Assembly: GCA_022844345.1 (NCBI GenBank)
Contig: JALHLU010000001.1
Span: 124,001 to 188,000 of the forward strand
Origin: Hyphomonadaceae bacterium
GTDB lineage: Bacteria; Pseudomonadota; Alphaproteobacteria; Caulobacterales; Hyphomonadaceae
DNA length: 64,000 bases
Direction of reading: 5' to 3'
The notes under the pieces: generated by a model
Told to the model about the DNA's origin: nothing
The model's database searches: none
Seen by the model: only the letters and a program-made list of their open reading frames with translations
Translations under genes and position numbers: made by a program
Shown here: positions 1-9,028 of the stretch, in pieces
How the letters are laid out: each line of letters begins with the position of its first letter
How positions within the stretch are numbered: position 1 is the first letter of the stretch

Positions 1-78
1 GGAAGGCCCACTCCATAATGCTCGATGGCCGAACCGTTGATTTGATGCGCTGACGGGAACGCCGGCTCACTCTGGACC

Positions 79-95
79 GCCGGGCCCCGCCCGGC
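79..95. repeat. Short GC-rich hairpin upstream of the acyl-CoA dehydrogenase
   Basis: A perfect 7-bp inverted repeat (GCCGGGC, loop CCC, GCCCGGC) lies in the non-coding first 152 bases. The same stem with a TCCC loop and a shared left flank recurs at 44983-45000. There is no T-tract, so it may be the terminator of a gene left of the window or a small dispersed repeat. Nothing else is recognisable in positions 1-152. Confidence 0.4.
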
Positions 96-152
96 CCCGA
101 CATTTCGTCCAACTGGTCGTGACACGGCATTGTCAGGCGGCTAACCACTGCC

Positions 153-1916
153 ATGCCCTACACCGCACCGGTATCACAGATCACCCACACCCTCGCCCGC
201 ATTGCGCGGCTCGATGAGTTGGCCGCCACCGGCGCCTTCCCCAATTTCGACGCGGAGCTTGTCGCCCCCATCCTGGAAGAGGCGAACAAGCTGGCGCGGG
301 ATGTGCTCGCCCCACTCAACCCCCTCGGCCACAAGACCGGCGCGAAACTGGCCGACACCGGCGTCATCGCGGCCCCGGGCCTCAAGGACGCCTACCGCCA
401 GTTCATCGCGGGCGGCTGGATGGGCCTCGCCTTTCCCGAAGCGTGGGGCGGACAGGGCCTGCCCAAGCCGCTGGCGCTCGCCGTGTTCGAGATGATCCAC
501 GGCGCCAACATGGCGTTCGGTCTCTGCCCGCTGCTCAGCTTCGGCGCCATCGAGGCGATCCTCGCGCACGGCACGGACGAGCAGAAGCGGATTTACCTGC
601 CCAAACTGATCTCCGGAGAGTGGACGGGCGCCATGAACCTGACCGAGCCGCAAGCCGGCTCGGACGTCGGCGCGCTCATCACCAAGGCGGCCCCCAACGG
701 CGATGGCTCATACGCTATCAGCGGCCAGAAAATCTACATCACGTGGGGCGACCACGACATGACGGACAACATCATCCAGCTGGTGCTCGCGCGCCTGCCG
801 GATGCGCCGCCGGGATCGACGGGCATCTCGCTCTTCGTCGCGCCGAAGTTCTTCGTGAAACCCGACGGCTCGCTCGGCGAGCGCAACTCATTCCGTTGCA
901 TCGGCCTCGAGCACAAGATGGGCATCCACGCCTCGCCCACCTGCGTGATGGAATACACCAACGCAAAGGGCTGGCTCGTCGGCGAAGAGAACAAGGGCCT
1001 CGCCGCCATGTTCACGATGATGAACTCGGCGCGCCTGAACGTGGGTCTGGAAGGCGTCGCCGTGGGCGAAGCCGCGCTGCAGGCCGGCGTCGCCTACGCG
1101 AAGGACCGCCGCCAAGGCTCCGTGCCTGGCGAAAAGGGCTCCGTCCCCATCATCCGCCATCCGGATGTGCAGCGCATGCTCCTCACCATGGCCGCCAACG
1201 TGCAGGCCGCCCGCGCCATCTGCTACGCCTGCGGCGCCGCCGCCGACATCGCCGAACACCACCAAGATGAAGCGACGCGCAAGGCCGCCAAGGCCCGCGA
1301 AGACCTGCTGACGCCGCTCGCCAAGGGCTGGTCCACCGACCGCGCAATCGACGTCACCAATCTTGGCGTGCAGATCCATGGCGGCATGGGCTTCATGGGC
1401 GAGACGGCTGCCGCGCAATACTATCTCGATGCCCGCATCACGCCGATCTACGAGGGCACCAACGGCATCCAGGCGATTGACCTCGCCGGCCGCAAACTCT
1501 CGATGGATGGCGGGGGCGCGATGCGTGCGATGATCGCCGAGGTTCACGACAGCGCGCGCGAACTCGCAGGCGTCAACGAGCCCGGCTTCCTCCATCTCTC
1601 GCAATCGCTCGACCAGGCCGCAGACGCGCTCGAATCCGCGACGGCCTACATGCTCGCCGAAATGAGCGCTAACCGCGACAAGGGCCTTGCCGCCGCCACC
1701 ACCTATCTCCGCCTTGCCGGCGATGTCGTGGGGGGCCACTTCCTCGCCCGCTCGGCGTATGAGGCGCGCGATGCGGCCGACAGCGCAGCGGCCTTCACCC
1801 TCGCCTCCTATTTCGCCGGCGACACGCTCGCGCGCGCACAAGGTACGGCCCGCGCGCTCAGCGAAGGCGCCGAGGCCGTGTTCGCCGCCGCGGGCAGCCT
1901 GTGGGCGGATGACTGA
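153..1916 (+). CDS. Acyl-CoA dehydrogenase, DmdC/long-form type
   Basis: A 587-residue FAD-dependent acyl-CoA dehydrogenase that should introduce a 2,3 double bond into an acyl-CoA and pass electrons to electron-transfer flavoprotein. The order is classical: an N-terminal helical domain, a middle beta domain with the FAD-contact stretch MNLTEPQAGSDVG near residue 165, then a C-terminal helical domain with IYEGTNGIQ, whose Glu at about 434 fits the catalytic base. The length near 590 and the extra C-terminal region match the subfamily that includes 3-methylmercaptopropionyl-CoA dehydrogenase (DmdC) rather than the 380-residue short forms. DMSP use cannot be claimed: no other dmd gene is nearby and this subfamily also contains general fatty acid enzymes. 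Confidence 0.9.
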   Translation: MPYTAPVSQITHTLARIARLDELAATGAFPNFDAELVAPILEEANKLARDVLAPLNPLGHKTGAKLADTGVIAAPGLKDAYRQFIAGGWMGLAFPEAWGGQGLPKPLALAVFEMIHGANMAFGLCPLLSFGAIEAILAHGTDEQKRIYLPKLISGEWTGAMNLTEPQAGSDVGALITKAAPNGDGSYAISGQKIYITWGDHDMTDNIIQLVLARLPDAPPGSTGISLFVAPKFFVKPDGSLGERNSFRCIGLEHKMGIHASPTCVMEYTNAKGWLVGEENKGLAAMFTMMNSARLNVGLEGVAVGEAALQAGVAYAKDRRQGSVPGEKGSVPIIRHPDVQRMLLTMAANVQAARAICYACGAAADIAEHHQDEATRKAAKAREDLLTPLAKGWSTDRAIDVTNLGVQIHGGMGFMGETAAAQYYLDARITPIYEGTNGIQAIDLAGRKLSMDGGGAMRAMIAEVHDSARELAGVNEPGFLHLSQSLDQAADALESATAYMLAEMSANRDKGLAAATTYLRLAGDVVGGHFLARSAYEARDAADSAAAFTLASYFAGDTLARAQGTARALSEGAEAVFAAAGSLWADD

Positions 1917-1976
1917 TCTCCGCTTGACGGATGCGCGCATGGCGACAAACCATGCTCGCCTGTCATGGGGACGTAA

Positions 1977-3746
1977 ATGAAGCGCCTGTTTCTTGCTGCG
2001 GCGATCGCGAGTCTCGCTGCCTGCGCCAGCCTCTCCGCGACCCCGCCGCCTTCAGCCATGGACCAGCGCTTCAGCGCCATCCACGAAGGCGAATGGGACT
2101 GGAACAAGTCTTTCGACCCCGCCGAGGTCTATGAGGATGTAGCTGGCGAGCCAATCGGCGCCCGAGCATGGCCGCGCGTCGACCCTGCCGCGCATGCCGA
2201 ACGCCTAGCCTATCTCAAGGGTGTAATGGCGAAGCTCGATGCGCTCGACCCCGCGCTCATGTCACCTGAAGAGCGCGTCAACCTCGGCATCTATCGCGAG
2301 AACGTCGCCGTCCGCATCGCGCAGATCGAATTCCGCGAATACGAAAAGCCGCTGAATGCCGACACCACCTTCTGGACCAACGTCGCCAGCTCTGCCCCGC
2401 AGACCTTTCGCAATGAGGTCCAGGCCCGCAACTATATCGTCAGGCTGGGCGACACGCCGCGCTTTTTCGACGACCAGATCGCCAATATGAAGCTCGGCCT
2501 CGCGCGTGGTTTCACGCCTCCCCGCGCCACGCTTGCCGGCCGCGACCAGTCGATCACCGCCGTCTATGCAGGCCGCGCGCCTGAACAGTCGTCATTCTTC
2601 GAACCCTTCAGGGACTTGCCCGCCTCCATCCCGGCCGAAACGCGCGCCGCATTGCAGGCGGAAGCAAGACAGGTCATCGCCGAAAAGGTGTTCCCGGCCT
2701 TTGCGAAGGTCCACACCTACTATGCGCAGGAATACTACCCGCGCACCACCAGCGCGCTCGCCGCCACCAGCCTGCCCGATGGGGACGCGTACTACCGCGC
2801 CCAGATCCGCGAGTTCACGACGCTCGATCTCTCGCCGGACGAGATCCACCAGATTGGCCTCAAGGAAGTCGCGAGAATTCGCGCCCGCATGGAAGAGCAG
2901 AAGGAAAAGGCCGGCTTCGCGGGCGACCTGCCCGCCTTCCTCGCCTTCCTCCGCACTGATCCGCAATTCTATGCGAAGACGCCCGAAGAACTGCTGATGC
3001 GCGCCGCGTGGATCGCCAAGCGGTTCGACGCCAAGGCGGGGGAGTATTTTGGCCGTATCCCGCGCGCACGCTTCGCCATCCGTCCTGTGCCGGATGATAT
3101 CGCGCCCTTTTACACGGCCGGTCGCGGGGGCCCGGGCGGCTACCTGCTGAACACCTACAACCTGCCCTCGCGCGCGCTTTATTCTCTGCCCGCACTCACG
3201 CTGCACGAAAGCGATCCCGGCCATTCCTGGCAGATGTCGCTGGCGGACGAACAGGAAGCCCAGCCCGATTTCCGGCGCGAGACCTACATCTCCGCCTTCG
3301 GCGAGGGCTGGGCCCTCTACGCCGAACTGCTGGGCGAGGAGATGGGCATGTACGAAACGCCCTACGAGGTATTCGGCATGCTCAGCTACCAGATGTGGCG
3401 CGCCGCCCGCCTCGTCGTCGACACCGGCGTCCATGCCAAGGGCTGGACACGCGAACAGGCGATCCAGTTCATGCTCGACAACACCGCGCTCGCCGAACAC
3501 GAGGTCACCACCGAGGTTGACCGCTACATCTCCTGGCCCGGCCAGGCGCTCAGCTACTATCTCGGCGAGATGGCCATCGTCGAAGCGCGCGCCAAAGCCG
3601 AAGCAGCGCTGGAAGACAAGTTCGACATCCGTCACTTCCACGACGCCGTGCTGCAACTCGGCTCAGTGCCGCTGCCGGTCCTCACCGCCCACATCGACGA
3701 ATGGATCGCCGCCGGCGGCCCCGACCCGTATGAAGGCGAGGACTAA
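1977..3746 (+). CDS. DUF885 family lipoprotein, putative metallopeptidase
   Basis: A 589-residue exported protein. The N terminus (MKRLFLAAAIASLAAC) is a lipoprotein signal with Cys near residue 16. The body is typical of the DUF885 family, including an HESDPGH motif starting at about His410 that matches the zinc-ligand HExxPGH signature, and a downstream region with EGWALYAE. The length is normal for the family. It is probably a periplasmic or outer-membrane-anchored carboxypeptidase-like enzyme with unknown substrate. Its stop overlaps the stop of the convergent symporter gene by four bases, so no separate terminator is possible between them. Confidence 0.85.
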   Translation: MKRLFLAAAIASLAACASLSATPPPSAMDQRFSAIHEGEWDWNKSFDPAEVYEDVAGEPIGARAWPRVDPAAHAERLAYLKGVMAKLDALDPALMSPEERVNLGIYRENVAVRIAQIEFREYEKPLNADTTFWTNVASSAPQTFRNEVQARNYIVRLGDTPRFFDDQIANMKLGLARGFTPPRATLAGRDQSITAVYAGRAPEQSSFFEPFRDLPASIPAETRAALQAEARQVIAEKVFPAFAKVHTYYAQEYYPRTTSALAATSLPDGDAYYRAQIREFTTLDLSPDEIHQIGLKEVARIRARMEEQKEKAGFAGDLPAFLAFLRTDPQFYAKTPEELLMRAAWIAKRFDAKAGEYFGRIPRARFAIRPVPDDIAPFYTAGRGGPGGYLLNTYNLPSRALYSLPALTLHESDPGHSWQMSLADEQEAQPDFRRETYISAFGEGWALYAELLGEEMGMYETPYEVFGMLSYQMWRAARLVVDTGVHAKGWTREQAIQFMLDNTALAEHEVTTEVDRYISWPGQALSYYLGEMAIVEARAKAEAALEDKFDIRHFHDAVLQLGSVPLPVLTAHIDEWIAAGGPDPYEGED

Positions 3747-5197
3747 TCCGCCGCGGCTGCCTCCGCCTGCCGCTTCGGCGCCGTCAGAAATGCGGTTGCG
3801 ATATAGGCGACCAGCGCACCGAGCACCGCGTAGACGAAGCCGCCTTCGATCTCCTGGAAGTACCAGGGCAATGTCTCGTAGACCTGATCGCCAATAAACA
3901 GCGCCAGAATCCAGCTCACAACTCCATTACCGAAGAACGAGATCGCCGCCCCGGTTCCCATCGCTGCAATGGCCGCCATCTGATTGCCAAAGCGGGTGTG
4001 AAGGCCAAACAGCAGCGCCACCACGATCCCCGTCGATCCAAACGAGGAGGCGACTTCCACCAGCCCCTTGATCGTGTTGCCTGACATCGCGACTCCCAGC
4101 GCGACAACACCGGCGAACGCCGTCAGCAAGCGGCCCAGCGCCACCTTGCCCTTCTCCGGAATCCCGGGAGCGAAGGGCTCCACAAGATTGCGCGTCACAA
4201 TCGCGGAGATCGCCAGCAGCGTCGTATCGACCGTCGAGAGGATGGCCGACAACAGCGCGCCCATCAGGATCACATACAGCACCGGGTCGAGATAGGCCTG
4301 AGCCAATTCCGGCAGGTAGGCGTCCTGGCTTTCCGCCGTGAACCCGTTGGCGGCGCCCAGCAGGCCAAGCATGGCCGGGATCGAGCCCACCACCAGATAT
4401 AAGCCCGAAGCGATGAAACAGCCCTGGCGCGCGACTGAGGGCGACGTGGCGCCCAGGAAGCGCGAAATCGCCTCCTGCGCCACCAGCGAGCCGAGGATCG
4501 GAATCATCCATGCGTCCAGCGTCGCCAACAGGCTTTCCGGATTACCTTCCTCGTCATAGCCGCTGAGCGACAGTTGCTCCGGCGTGATCTTCGCGAAATC
4601 GAAATCGCCCGAAACAAGCACGACGATCAGCAGCAACACGAGCCCGAGGATCAGAACGCCGCCCTGAACAACGTCAGTGATCACATCGCCCAGAAGTCCG
4701 CCGATCGTCGTATAACCAATGATGATGGCCGCGCCGATCAGCAGGCCGGCGCCGGTCGGCAGACCGCTGACGGTCGCCACGATCTCGCCCATCGCGAGCA
4801 GTTGTGCGGACGCCCAGATGACGGAGGTCGGAATCGTCAGAACCGCCGCGATCTTCTCCGCGACCGGACCAAACCTTTGTTTGAAGAAATCGACGAAGGT
4901 CAGAACGCCGGCCGCGCGCAGCTTGAACGCCAGCAGCATGGCCATGCCAACCAGGGCGATCGTATAGCCAAACGGATCGGCGCGACCGCCGGACAGGCCC
5001 TCGCTCGCAATAGCCCCCGATGCGCCCATCACCGATTCCGCACCGAACCATGTCGCGAACACCGACATCGCGACGGTGACCACGCCAAGCCTACGCCCGG
5101 CGACGAAATAGTCGTCCTGAACCTTGATCGTCCGTGACGCCATCCACGCAATCACGAACTGCAACACCAGATAGGCCGCAAGCGCCCAGATCAGCAT
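3743..5197 (-). CDS. Sodium:solute symporter family protein
   Basis: A 484-residue polytopic inner membrane protein of the SSS family, normally about 13 helices, using the sodium gradient to import a small solute. The sequence opens with a hydrophobic helix, then FAGRRLG-like and TWFGAESVMGASG segments typical of the family's first helices, and alternates long hydrophobic stretches to a short charged tail (PKRQAEAAAAD). The substrate cannot be told from sequence; candidates in this family include proline, acetate, sugars and choline. It overlaps the DUF885 gene end to end and stands alone with its own upstream gap. Confidence 0.88.
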   Translation of the reverse strand: MLIWALAAYLVLQFVIAWMASRTIKVQDDYFVAGRRLGVVTVAMSVFATWFGAESVMGASGAIASEGLSGGRADPFGYTIALVGMAMLLAFKLRAAGVLTFVDFFKQRFGPVAEKIAAVLTIPTSVIWASAQLLAMGEIVATVSGLPTGAGLLIGAAIIIGYTTIGGLLGDVITDVVQGGVLILGLVLLLIVVLVSGDFDFAKITPEQLSLSGYDEEGNPESLLATLDAWMIPILGSLVAQEAISRFLGATSPSVARQGCFIASGLYLVVGSIPAMLGLLGAANGFTAESQDAYLPELAQAYLDPVLYVILMGALLSAILSTVDTTLLAISAIVTRNLVEPFAPGIPEKGKVALGRLLTAFAGVVALGVAMSGNTIKGLVEVASSFGSTGIVVALLFGLHTRFGNQMAAIAAMGTGAAISFFGNGVVSWILALFIGDQVYETLPWYFQEIEGGFVYAVLGALVAYIATAFLTAPKRQAEAAAAD

Positions 5198-5280
5198 CCC
5201 CGCTCTCCCCGCGAAGTCTCTTGGGAAGAACCTAGATCAGCGATCCAGCGCGTGTGAAGCGCCCGGGTCCGAATTGTGGC

Positions 5281-6321
5281 TCAAGCTGCAGTGGCGCCGC
5301 TCTGAATGGCAGGTTGCTGGATCGCCGCGCCATGCCCGTCAAACACCATCAGCTTCCCGCGATCCACGAACACGTTGAGCACGGCGCCGGGCGGCGGCGG
5401 CGATGTCGCCAGCGGCGACAGCCAGATATCGCGCCCGAACGCAAGCCGTTCATAGATGCGGCCGGAGATCGCCTCCTCCGCGATCGCGCGCGCCACGAAG
5501 CGCATGCAGCCCGGCGTCTCCCGCGCCAGCGTCGAATCATCCGGCCGGAAAGCCAGCGTGCATGCGCCCGCTGCCGGCGCGCCGAGCCCATCGGGCAGAT
5601 GCAGGCTCGATCCGTCAGCCAGCCGCCCGCGCCCGCCCTCCATCGTCATGGACACCGTGTTGAGCGACGGCCATGCCGTTGCATTGGCCGAGGCAAGATA
5701 GAGAGGTCCGGCGAACACCTCGGCAACGGGGCCGGCCTGCAGCACGCGCCCCTCCGACAGCACCACGGCGATGCCGCCAAGCGCGGCGGCCTCGTCCGCG
5801 CCGCCGGCCAGCAACACAACCACCGCGCGAGTGCCCGCAATCATCTGGCCAAGGTCCGCCGTGAACCGGCTGCGCTGGTCTGCGCTCATCGCGCTCACCG
5901 GGGCGTCCAGCAACAGGAGCCCGGGTGGGTCCTGCATGGCCTTGCCCAGCGCCAGCCGCACCCGCTCCTCTGCGTCGAGCTGGCTGACGGGCGCCGACAA
6001 CCGCCCGGACAGCCCAACCCGTCCCGCCATCGTCTGATCGAGTATCTTGCCCACCTTCTGGCCGGACTTCGGGGCCCCACCTGCGCCAACCCTCACAATG
6101 CGCGTCTTGCCCCGACGCGCCTGCGCTATGTCGCTCCCGCCCAGCCTAATCGCTCCGCCCCGCAGCTTCTCGGCGCCTGAAAGCAGTTGAAGCATCAGGT
6201 CGCGACCCGGGGCCGAAAGCCCGAGCAGGCTTGTCGGCGCGTCGCTGGTACAGGTCAGGTCCACGCCTGAAAGCAGGGGGTCTTTCCCCAACGACCTCAA
6301 TGCCTGTCTCAGCTCCAGCAT
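5281..6321 (-). CDS. ABC-ATPase-like protein with degenerate catalytic motifs
   Basis: A 346-residue protein with the layout of a MalK/UgpC-type importer ATPase: a nucleotide-binding domain (about 1-215) followed by a TOBE-like beta domain (LAFRPDD near 255). Every catalytic motif is altered. The Walker A loop reads GLSAPGRDLM, so the Lys and Ser/Thr are lost; the signature reads VSQLDAEERVRLAL in place of LSGGQ; Walker B ends LLLDAP, so the catalytic Glu is Ala; and the switch His is missing in VLLAGGADEA. The frame is nonetheless open throughout. No permease or binding protein gene adjoins it. I chose the ATG at 6321 (MLELRQ) because family homology begins there; an upstream in-frame start at 6384 would add 21 basic residues. 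It is probably a pseudo-ATPase; its role is unknown. Confidence 0.72.
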   Translation of the reverse strand: MLELRQALRSLGKDPLLSGVDLTCTSDAPTSLLGLSAPGRDLMLQLLSGAEKLRGGAIRLGGSDIAQARRGKTRIVRVGAGGAPKSGQKVGKILDQTMAGRVGLSGRLSAPVSQLDAEERVRLALGKAMQDPPGLLLLDAPVSAMSADQRSRFTADLGQMIAGTRAVVVLLAGGADEAAALGGIAVVLSEGRVLQAGPVAEVFAGPLYLASANATAWPSLNTVSMTMEGGRGRLADGSSLHLPDGLGAPAAGACTLAFRPDDSTLARETPGCMRFVARAIAEEAISGRIYERLAFGRDIWLSPLATSPPPPGAVLNVFVDRGKLMVFDGHGAAIQQPAIQSGATAA

Positions 6322-6631
6322 GGCGCGGCCTGACCGGAAACGATTTGGCCTGAACTGAGGTTTACCATCTGAACGCCCGCGCACCTGCTGCCACCCGGGG
6401 CGGCAACGAATTATCGCGCGCGGGTGGAGTCCGTCAAACGCGCGACGTCAAGCAGCCTCGAATGCCTGTCCAAGAAGGGCTTTTCGCCTGCGACAGCTTG
6501 TTACCACTCTGAAATCTCCGTGAGACAGGGACGGATTAGCAAGCCGGTACCCTTTAATCACGCGTATGATGATCACAGCGGCGGCGACCGGCCCGCACTG
6601 ACTCCCGGAATGACCGAGCGGAAAGCGACAG
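6322..6631. other. Divergent intergenic region, pseudo-ATPase / efflux operon
   Basis: About 310 bases without a credible gene between two divergently read genes. It must hold the promoters of the ABC-like gene (leftward) and of the efflux operon (rightward). The adaptor start at 6632 is preceded by a GCGGAAAG ribosome-binding-like sequence. I found no clear operator or strong promoter consensus. Confidence 0.4.
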
Positions 6632-8290
6632 ATGAACAAGAAAATCCTGATTGGGATCGCCGGAGCCGCCATCGTGGCGATTGGCGCAGGCGCCATGTTC
6701 TTTGGCGGCGGCGCAAGCGCCGCGCCCGGCAAATACGTATTTGAAACTGTCACGGTCGATCGGGGCGACGTCTCGCGCGTCATCTCGGCTTCTGGCGCAG
6801 TCCAGCCGCGCGAAAAAGTCGAGGTTGGCTCCGAAGTCTCCGGCAAGATCACGGCGATCTATGTCGACTTCAACGACCCGGTGAAGAAGAACCAGATCCT
6901 CGCCCAGGTCGATCCTGAAACCTTCCAGAACGCGGTTGACCAGGCCCAGGCCCGCCTGAAACAGGCGCAAGCCACCGTCGACAATAGCCGGGCGTCGATC
7001 AACCGCGCCGAAGTCGCGCTCGACGTCGCTGAGAAGGCCTACAACCGCCAGAAGCTTCTCTTCTCCGAGCAGGCCATCTCGCAGCAGGCGTGGGAGCAGG
7101 CCGAACAAACATACACCAACGCGAAGCTGACGCTTGAGAGCGAGCAGGTGTCGCTGAAGTCTGCCCTCGCCGGCCACGATACAGCGCGTGCGAGCGTGCA
7201 GGACACGGTCACCAAGCTCGACCGCACCAAGATCCGCTCGCCAATCGATGGCGTGATCCTGTCGCGCAAGGTTGAGGTCGGCCAGACTGTGCAGTCCTCG
7301 CAGTCCGTCGCCCAGTTCTTCACGGTCGCCGCCGACCTCTCCCAGATCGAGATCGAAGCAGCCGTGTTCGAGTCCGACATCGGCGGCATCGATACCGGCG
7401 ATCCGGTCGTCTTCACGGTTGACGCCTTTGCGGGCGAACGCTTCCAGGGCTCGGTCGTGCAGGTCCGCCAACTCGGCGTCGAGCAGGCCAACGTCGTGAT
7501 GTACACTGTCGTGGTCAACGCCCGGAACCCGAACGGCAAGCTCCTGCCGGGCATGACCGCGAACGTCGAGATCACGGCTGATCGCGTTGGGGACACGCTG
7601 CGCGTCGATTTCGATGCAACGCGCTTCCAGCCGCCGAAGGACATCATGGAAGCCCTGCGCGAAGAGATGGAGCGCAACGGCCAGGGTGGCGGCCAGGGCA
7701 GTGGTCAGGGCGGCGCACCGGGCGCACCCGCTGGCGCCGGTCCCCAGACGGCCACGCTCCCCGGAGGCAGCGGCGGCCAGCGCGGCGGCGGCTTTGGCGG
7801 CCAGGGCGGCCCTCAGGCGCAGTTCGCCGAAATGCTCAAGACGGCTGGCGTCGATGATACGCGCGTCACGAAGATCATGGACGAGATGCAGACCGAAATG
7901 CAGAAGGCGATGGCCTCGATGCCGAGCCCGCAGCAACCTCAGGGCACGGCTGCGATCATTGGCGGCGGCGGCTTCGGCCCGCCCGCCAGCATCGTACAGC
8001 AGCAGCAGCGCCAGGAACGCATGGTGAAGATGCAGCAGACTCAGGAAGCCGTCTTCCGGCGCAACCTCAACGAGCAAGAATACGCCATCGTCGCCAAGGC
8101 GCGCACGGAGATGCAATCGCAGAAGCGCGTCACGGCCTACAAGGTCGACAGCAAGGGCGACCTTGAACCCCACATGCTCGTCATCGGCCTTAGCGACGGC
8201 GAGAACGCCCAGGTCATCCGCGGAGCCGAAGAGGGAGACAAGTTCGTCATCCGCGCGACCGCGGCGGATGCTGCGCAGCCCAAGTCCTGA
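6632..8290 (+). CDS. macA: MacA-like periplasmic adaptor subunit of efflux system
   Basis: A 552-residue membrane fusion protein linking an inner membrane transporter to a TolC-type channel. It has one N-terminal membrane anchor (residues about 3-20), a lipoyl-like half motif (EVGSEVSGKITAIYVDFNDPV), a long alpha-helical hairpin (about 95-195), the second lipoyl half (IRSPIDGVILSRKVEVGQTV) and a beta-barrel domain. It is longer than typical MacA (about 370) because roughly 160 residues rich in Gly, Gln and Met split the membrane-proximal domain (about 333-500) before the final RVTAYKVD strand. It is first in an operon with the ATPase, permease and outer membrane protein. Substrate is unknown; macrolides are only one possibility. 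Confidence 0.88.
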   Translation: MNKKILIGIAGAAIVAIGAGAMFFGGGASAAPGKYVFETVTVDRGDVSRVISASGAVQPREKVEVGSEVSGKITAIYVDFNDPVKKNQILAQVDPETFQNAVDQAQARLKQAQATVDNSRASINRAEVALDVAEKAYNRQKLLFSEQAISQQAWEQAEQTYTNAKLTLESEQVSLKSALAGHDTARASVQDTVTKLDRTKIRSPIDGVILSRKVEVGQTVQSSQSVAQFFTVAADLSQIEIEAAVFESDIGGIDTGDPVVFTVDAFAGERFQGSVVQVRQLGVEQANVVMYTVVVNARNPNGKLLPGMTANVEITADRVGDTLRVDFDATRFQPPKDIMEALREEMERNGQGGGQGSGQGGAPGAPAGAGPQTATLPGGSGGQRGGGFGGQGGPQAQFAEMLKTAGVDDTRVTKIMDEMQTEMQKAMASMPSPQQPQGTAAIIGGGGFGPPASIVQQQQRQERMVKMQQTQEAVFRRNLNEQEYAIVAKARTEMQSQKRVTAYKVDSKGDLEPHMLVIGLSDGENAQVIRGAEEGDKFVIRATAADAAQPKS

Positions 8291-8304
8291 CCGGCGCATC
8301 GATC

Positions 8305-9027
8305 ATGACCGGTACAAGACCCCTCATCTCCTGCCGCGGCCTGACCAAGGTCTACCGGATGGGAGACCAGGAAGTACGCGCCCTCGATGGCGTCGACCTC
8401 GACATCCACGAAGGCGAGTTCGTCGCCATCATGGGTCCGTCAGGCTCTGGCAAGTCATCGCTGATGAACCTGATCGGCGCACTTGACCGCCCGACGTCCG
8501 GCGAGATGTGGATCAACGGCCGGGCGCTCTCCGAGATGTCGCGCGATGAACTGGCCGACCTGCGCAACGAAACACTTGGCTTCGTGTTCCAGCAGTTCAA
8601 CCTGCTGGCGCGCCAGGATGCGTTCCAGAACGTCCGCCTGCCCCTTCGCTATGCCCGCAAGGAGGCCGGCGACATCGACGCCCGCGCGAAGGAGTGCCTC
8701 GAACTTGTCGGCCTGGGCACGCGCATGGACCACCGCCCGATGCAACTGTCCGGCGGCCAGCAGCAGCGCGTGGCGATCGCACGCGCCCTGTCCAACCGGC
8801 CGCGCATCCTGCTCGCTGACGAACCGACCGGCGCGCTCGACACGAAGACCACGGCGGAAATCATGCATCTGATGCAGGAACTCAATCGCCAGGGGATCAC
8901 CATCGTCGTGATCACCCACGAGACCGAAGTGGCTGGCTACGCCAAGCGGCAGATCCATTTCCGTGACGGGAAAATTGAAATCGACACCGCGCACACCGAC
9001 TTGAAACGCGCCAGCGGAGACCATTGA
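8305..9027 (+). CDS. MacB-type ABC transporter ATP-binding protein
   Basis: A 240-residue ATPase of the LolD/MacB class. All motifs are intact: Walker A GPSGSGKSS near residue 46, signature LSGGQQQRVAIARAL near 147, Walker B ILLADEPTGALD near 170, and the switch His in VITHE. It starts 14 bases after the adaptor stop and ends one base before the permease start. In canonical MacB the ATPase and permease are one chain; here they are two genes. It should dimerise and drive the mechanical cycle of the tripartite efflux or lipoprotein-releasing machine. Confidence 0.93.
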   Translation: MTGTRPLISCRGLTKVYRMGDQEVRALDGVDLDIHEGEFVAIMGPSGSGKSSLMNLIGALDRPTSGEMWINGRALSEMSRDELADLRNETLGFVFQQFNLLARQDAFQNVRLPLRYARKEAGDIDARAKECLELVGLGTRMDHRPMQLSGGQQQRVAIARALSNRPRILLADEPTGALDTKTTAEIMHLMQELNRQGITIVVITHETEVAGYAKRQIHFRDGKIEIDTAHTDLKRASGDH

Positions 9028-9028
9028 A

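Noticed and set aside
153-1916. Assignment of the acyl-CoA dehydrogenase to DMSP catabolism (dmdC)
   Set aside because: The subfamily matches, but it also includes general fatty acid enzymes, and no dmdA, dmdB or dmdD gene is in the window.
888-1940. Long open frame on the minus strand opposite the acyl-CoA dehydrogenase
   Set aside because: Arg/Gly/Ala-rich translation with no family features, fully antisense to a well-supported gene; GC-rich codon bias creates such frames.
5281-6321. Molybdate or maltose importer ATPase (ModC/MalK)
   Set aside because: The layout fits, but Walker A, signature, Walker B Glu and switch His are all lost and no transport partner is adjacent, so a functional importer name is not justified.
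6554-8299. 581-codon minus-strand frame over the adaptor gene
   Set aside because: Composition is typical of an antisense shadow (His/Asp/Leu/Arg-rich), and the opposite strand encodes a clear membrane fusion protein.
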